DNA of 41,561 bases from Spirochaeta sp. (GTDB taxonomy: Bacteria > Spirochaetota > Spirochaetia > DSM-27196 > Alkalispirochaetaceae). Of this stretch, positions 39,341 through 41,561 are shown in pieces. Position numbers and translations under genes: made by a program. Under the pieces are notes generated by a model. It did no database searches. It worked only from the letters and a program-made list of their open reading frames with translations, and was not told where the DNA came from. The stretch spans positions 1 through 41,561 of the forward strand of contig JAQIBO010000280.1 of NCBI GenBank assembly GCA_027859055.1. Reading direction: 5' to 3'. The number at the start of each line of letters is the position of its first letter. The first letter of the stretch is position 1.

Positions 39341-41561
39341 CTACTCTTCCACCAGCCACTCTCCCGGTGGTAGCAGCGCTGCCGGGTCGCCTGCCGCAGA
39401 CGCGCGGGGCACGGCGGCCCGTCCGGGCGCGCTCGTTTCCTCGGCGGCAACTCCCGACGGCGGCACTATTACCGACAGTCGCGCCGCACGCGCCGGGTCC
39501 ACCTCCGCCAAGCGCCGGACCGTCTCTCGCGCTTCCCGTCCGTTACCCGCAATGAAATTCGCCCGGGCGATCAGTTCCAGCACCACCGGAGATCCGGGTC
39601 GCAAGCGGTTCGCCTGGTCCAGATGTACCAGTGCCATTTCGGCATCACCACCGGTGAGCGCGAGATTGGCAAGATTGACGTACGCCGGCACGTAATCGTT
39701 CTTCAGTTCGATAATTTCCGAAAAATACTCCCGCGCCCGGTCGCCATACCCGAAACGGGCATTGAGAATCCCCAGTCGATTCAGAACCGGGATGCGTCGC
39801 GATCCGGCGCGTTGCGGCAGGCGTTCTTCCAGATTTCTGCGGCCCGCGGTGTAGACGATCTCATCGACATCCCGGGAGGAGCGGGAGACCATCTCTGCGA
39901 TCGCGTGTGTCGGCGGCTCGGTGATGGTAAAGCTTGCGTCCGGCAGCGGAAGGGCGCTGTAGCGTTCCCGGGCGGCGCGGGTCGGGATGATTTCCACCTC
40001 TTCGTGGGGCTCGTGCCGCCGATACAGCTGCGTTCCCTCCTGCCACGCCGTGGCAAACCCGCGGTTTACAACGGTGGTTTCCACGGGGATCCACAACGTG
40101 CCGTCGTAGGGTATCGCGATCGTCCCGCTGGTTTCAAACATCCACGCGTTGGCGACCGGTTCGCGCGTATCCACGGCGATCATGACGTGCCCCGGAGTGG
40201 TGACGATTGCGGTGTCCAGTCCGGCGGCCTCGTACAGCGACGCCAGCAACGCACTGGTATCGTCGCAGTCCCCGGAGCGGTAGTACAGCGTCAGTCGGGG
40301 AAACCGTACCGTGTCGACCGCCTGCTCGGCGCCGTGAACTTCGGAAAACGGGCTGCGCGGGTCCTCAACGTAGTTGATACCGTAGCGGCCCATCGCATCG
40401 GCAAGGCGAATCGCCCGAACCATGCGCGGCGAGACGCTTGCAATGCCGGTGGGGATGCGCCCACTACCGGCGTTCGCGCTGCCGGCCGCGCCCGCTCGCT
40501 CAGCGTCCTGCAGCGCCGCGAGAACACGAAGGGCGAACCCGGCGACAACATCCTCGTTGGGCGTAATAAAACTCGCGAGCTTCGCACTGTCGTCCCAGAT
40601 CAACGCCGAGCGGCGGTGGATCGTCGTTGTCACGGTCCGGCTGACGCTGAACGGGCCGCTCCCGCGCCGTCCTCCGGTCTCACGGTTTTCACTATCCTCA
40701 CCCCACGTCCCTTCCCCGGCAACCGCGTAGGTAACCCGGAGCGTCACCTGAACCGCCAGATCCTCCTGCAGTTCCAGAGCGCTCCGGTTCAGGACAACCG
40801 GCAGATCGACAGCCACCCGCTGTCCGGGACCGATCAGATCCGGAACGGCGATCTCCGTCTCACCATCACTGAATCCCCCCACCGAAACGGTGACCGCGGC
40901 GATCTCCACCGTCTGATCTCCAGGATTTGCCAGTTCAAACGCGCCGGCGCCCCCTGACCGATACTGTTGCAGTAACACCGGAAAAAGCGGTTCCACCGTG
41001 AGATTGGCCACCTCCAGGGGATACGCCGGTTCGTCAGGGACGTTCCGCTCGGTAAACGCAGCCTCAAGTGCGGCCTTCGCCCGCTGCATCCCGGTGTTCC
41101 CCGGCTCAAGGTTGAGAATCTGCTCGTAAAGCCGAATCGTCCGGCTGTAGTCGCGGCGGGCGGTTTCCCGTCCGAAATCTGTCAGCAGACGCCGCACCTG
41201 CTCATCCAGCCGGGTAACCTGCCGACCGAGCAGACGACTTTCCAGCGCGTCTATCTGCTCCATCGCCTCCATCGAGAAGGGGTCTTCCGTCAGCGCCTGC
41301 TGCCACTGCGCCTGCGCCATCTCCAGGGCGCCGCGTTCCTCGTACAGCGCCGCTTTTCGCCCGTACAGTTCCGCTTTCCGCGTCGTATCGTTTTCCGCCC
41401 GGCGAATCGCCGCGTTAATCGCCACGATCTCCCCGGTGAAGTCCGGCAACCCCGCCGGGCCGCGTGGAGCGCCGGCGCGCCGTTCCGCCAGCCGGATCAA
41501 CCGCTGACCGGTAGCATCCGCCAGGTACACCGTGCCCGATTCCTGGTGCCACGCCACCCCC
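39341..41561 (-). CDS. Transglutaminase-like/TPR protein, truncated by the window edge
   Basis: About 739 C-terminal residues are visible; the frame continues past the right edge. Its first visible part (HQESGTVYLADATGQRLIRL) looks like the last blade of an NHL-type propeller, so the GTG at 41557 is probably not the start. TPR-like helices follow (about 65-170), then a beta-sandwich region (about 180-290), a transglutaminase-like core with catalytic Cys in YRSGDCDDTSALLASLYEAA and His in TTPGHVMIAVDT (about 425-465), and C-terminal TPRs (about 600-700). It resembles cell-envelope proteins with a transglutaminase-like protease domain. No signal peptide can be judged. Function is unknown. Confidence 0.7.
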   Translation of the reverse strand, partial: GVAWHQESGTVYLADATGQRLIRLAERRAGAPRGPAGLPDFTGEIVAINAAIRRAENDTTRKAELYGRKAALYEERGALEMAQAQWQQALTEDPFSMEAMEQIDALESRLLGRQVTRLDEQVRRLLTDFGRETARRDYSRTIRLYEQILNLEPGNTGMQRAKAALEAAFTERNVPDEPAYPLEVANLTVEPLFPVLLQQYRSGGAGAFELANPGDQTVEIAAVTVSVGGFSDGETEIAVPDLIGPGQRVAVDLPVVLNRSALELQEDLAVQVTLRVTYAVAGEGTWGEDSENRETGGRRGSGPFSVSRTVTTTIHRRSALIWDDSAKLASFITPNEDVVAGFALRVLAALQDAERAGAAGSANAGSGRIPTGIASVSPRMVRAIRLADAMGRYGINYVEDPRSPFSEVHGAEQAVDTVRFPRLTLYYRSGDCDDTSALLASLYEAAGLDTAIVTTPGHVMIAVDTREPVANAWMFETSGTIAIPYDGTLWIPVETTVVNRGFATAWQEGTQLYRRHEPHEEVEIIPTRAARERYSALPLPDASFTITEPPTHAIAEMVSRSSRDVDEIVYTAGRRNLEERLPQRAGSRRIPVLNRLGILNARFGYGDRAREYFSEIIELKNDYVPAYVNLANLALTGGDAEMALVHLDQANRLRPGSPVVLELIARANFIAGNGREARETVRRLAEVDPARAARLSVIVPPSGVAAEETSAPGRAAVPRASAAGDPAALLPPGEWLVEE

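Noticed and set aside
38248..39450. 400-codon minus-strand frame
   Set aside because: Antisense to the PfkB kinase and the end of the transglutaminase gene, no domain.

Overview
The window is chromosomal, GC-rich, gene-dense and built around a replication origin. The order jag-yidC-rnpA-rpmH-dciA-recF-dnaN-dnaA facing left and gyrB-gyrA facing right, with DnaA boxes on both sides of dnaA, places oriC at about 15.6-17.6 kb. Double-membrane features (an Omp85-type barrel, lipoproteins with lipoboxes, a secreted thioredoxin), a TRL-like lipoprotein beside tRNA genes and the overall gene content suggest a free-living spirochaete of the Spirochaetaceae type. That assignment is inference; there is no rRNA in the window to confirm it.

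Left arm (1-9.2 kb): a partial membrane protein, a DMT exporter, purine nucleoside phosphorylase, lipoate ligase, peptidyl-tRNA hydrolase, an Omp85-like protein, and a methyl-cycle operon ahcY-metK-metF. At 9.2-9.8 kb gcvH has its own terminator, a palindrome at its candidate promoter, and a set of DnaA boxes outside the origin. Core (9.8-22.7 kb): membrane insertion and RNA processing genes (jag, yidC, rnpA, rpmH), replication genes (dciA-like, recF, dnaN, dnaA), then gyrB, gyrA and yigZ. The dnaA-dnaN gap carries a DnaA-box, GC block, TAG-trio and AT-rich series that matches the basal unwinding system of Bacillus subtilis.

Segregation block (22.6-28.1 kb): two parS sites at the end of yigZ and a parA-parB operon about 4 kb further on, enclosing adenosine deaminase and an amino-acid ABC importer. 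Next are a 3-methyladenine glycosylase, a histone-deacetylase-fold hydrolase and a thioesterase.

tRNA/lipoprotein island (30.3-33.4 kb): four serine tRNAs (TGA, GCT, CGA, GGA) and one arginine tRNA (GCG) surround four small lipoprotein genes, one TRL-like. Two transcription terminators lie inside in-frame 5' extensions of the downstream genes, and a rearranged 67-bp remnant of one gene's 3' end is present. The SRP RNA then leads into dnaX-ybaB-recR. The right end holds a secreted thioredoxin-like protein, a PilZ protein, an RRM RNA-binding protein, a PfkB/adenosine-kinase-like enzyme and a truncated transglutaminase/TPR protein.

DeoD, Add, AhcY and the PfkB kinase together cover adenosine production from S-adenosylhomocysteine and its salvage. 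LplA can supply the lipoyl group needed by GcvH. ParA, ParB and parS act with the origin in chromosome segregation.
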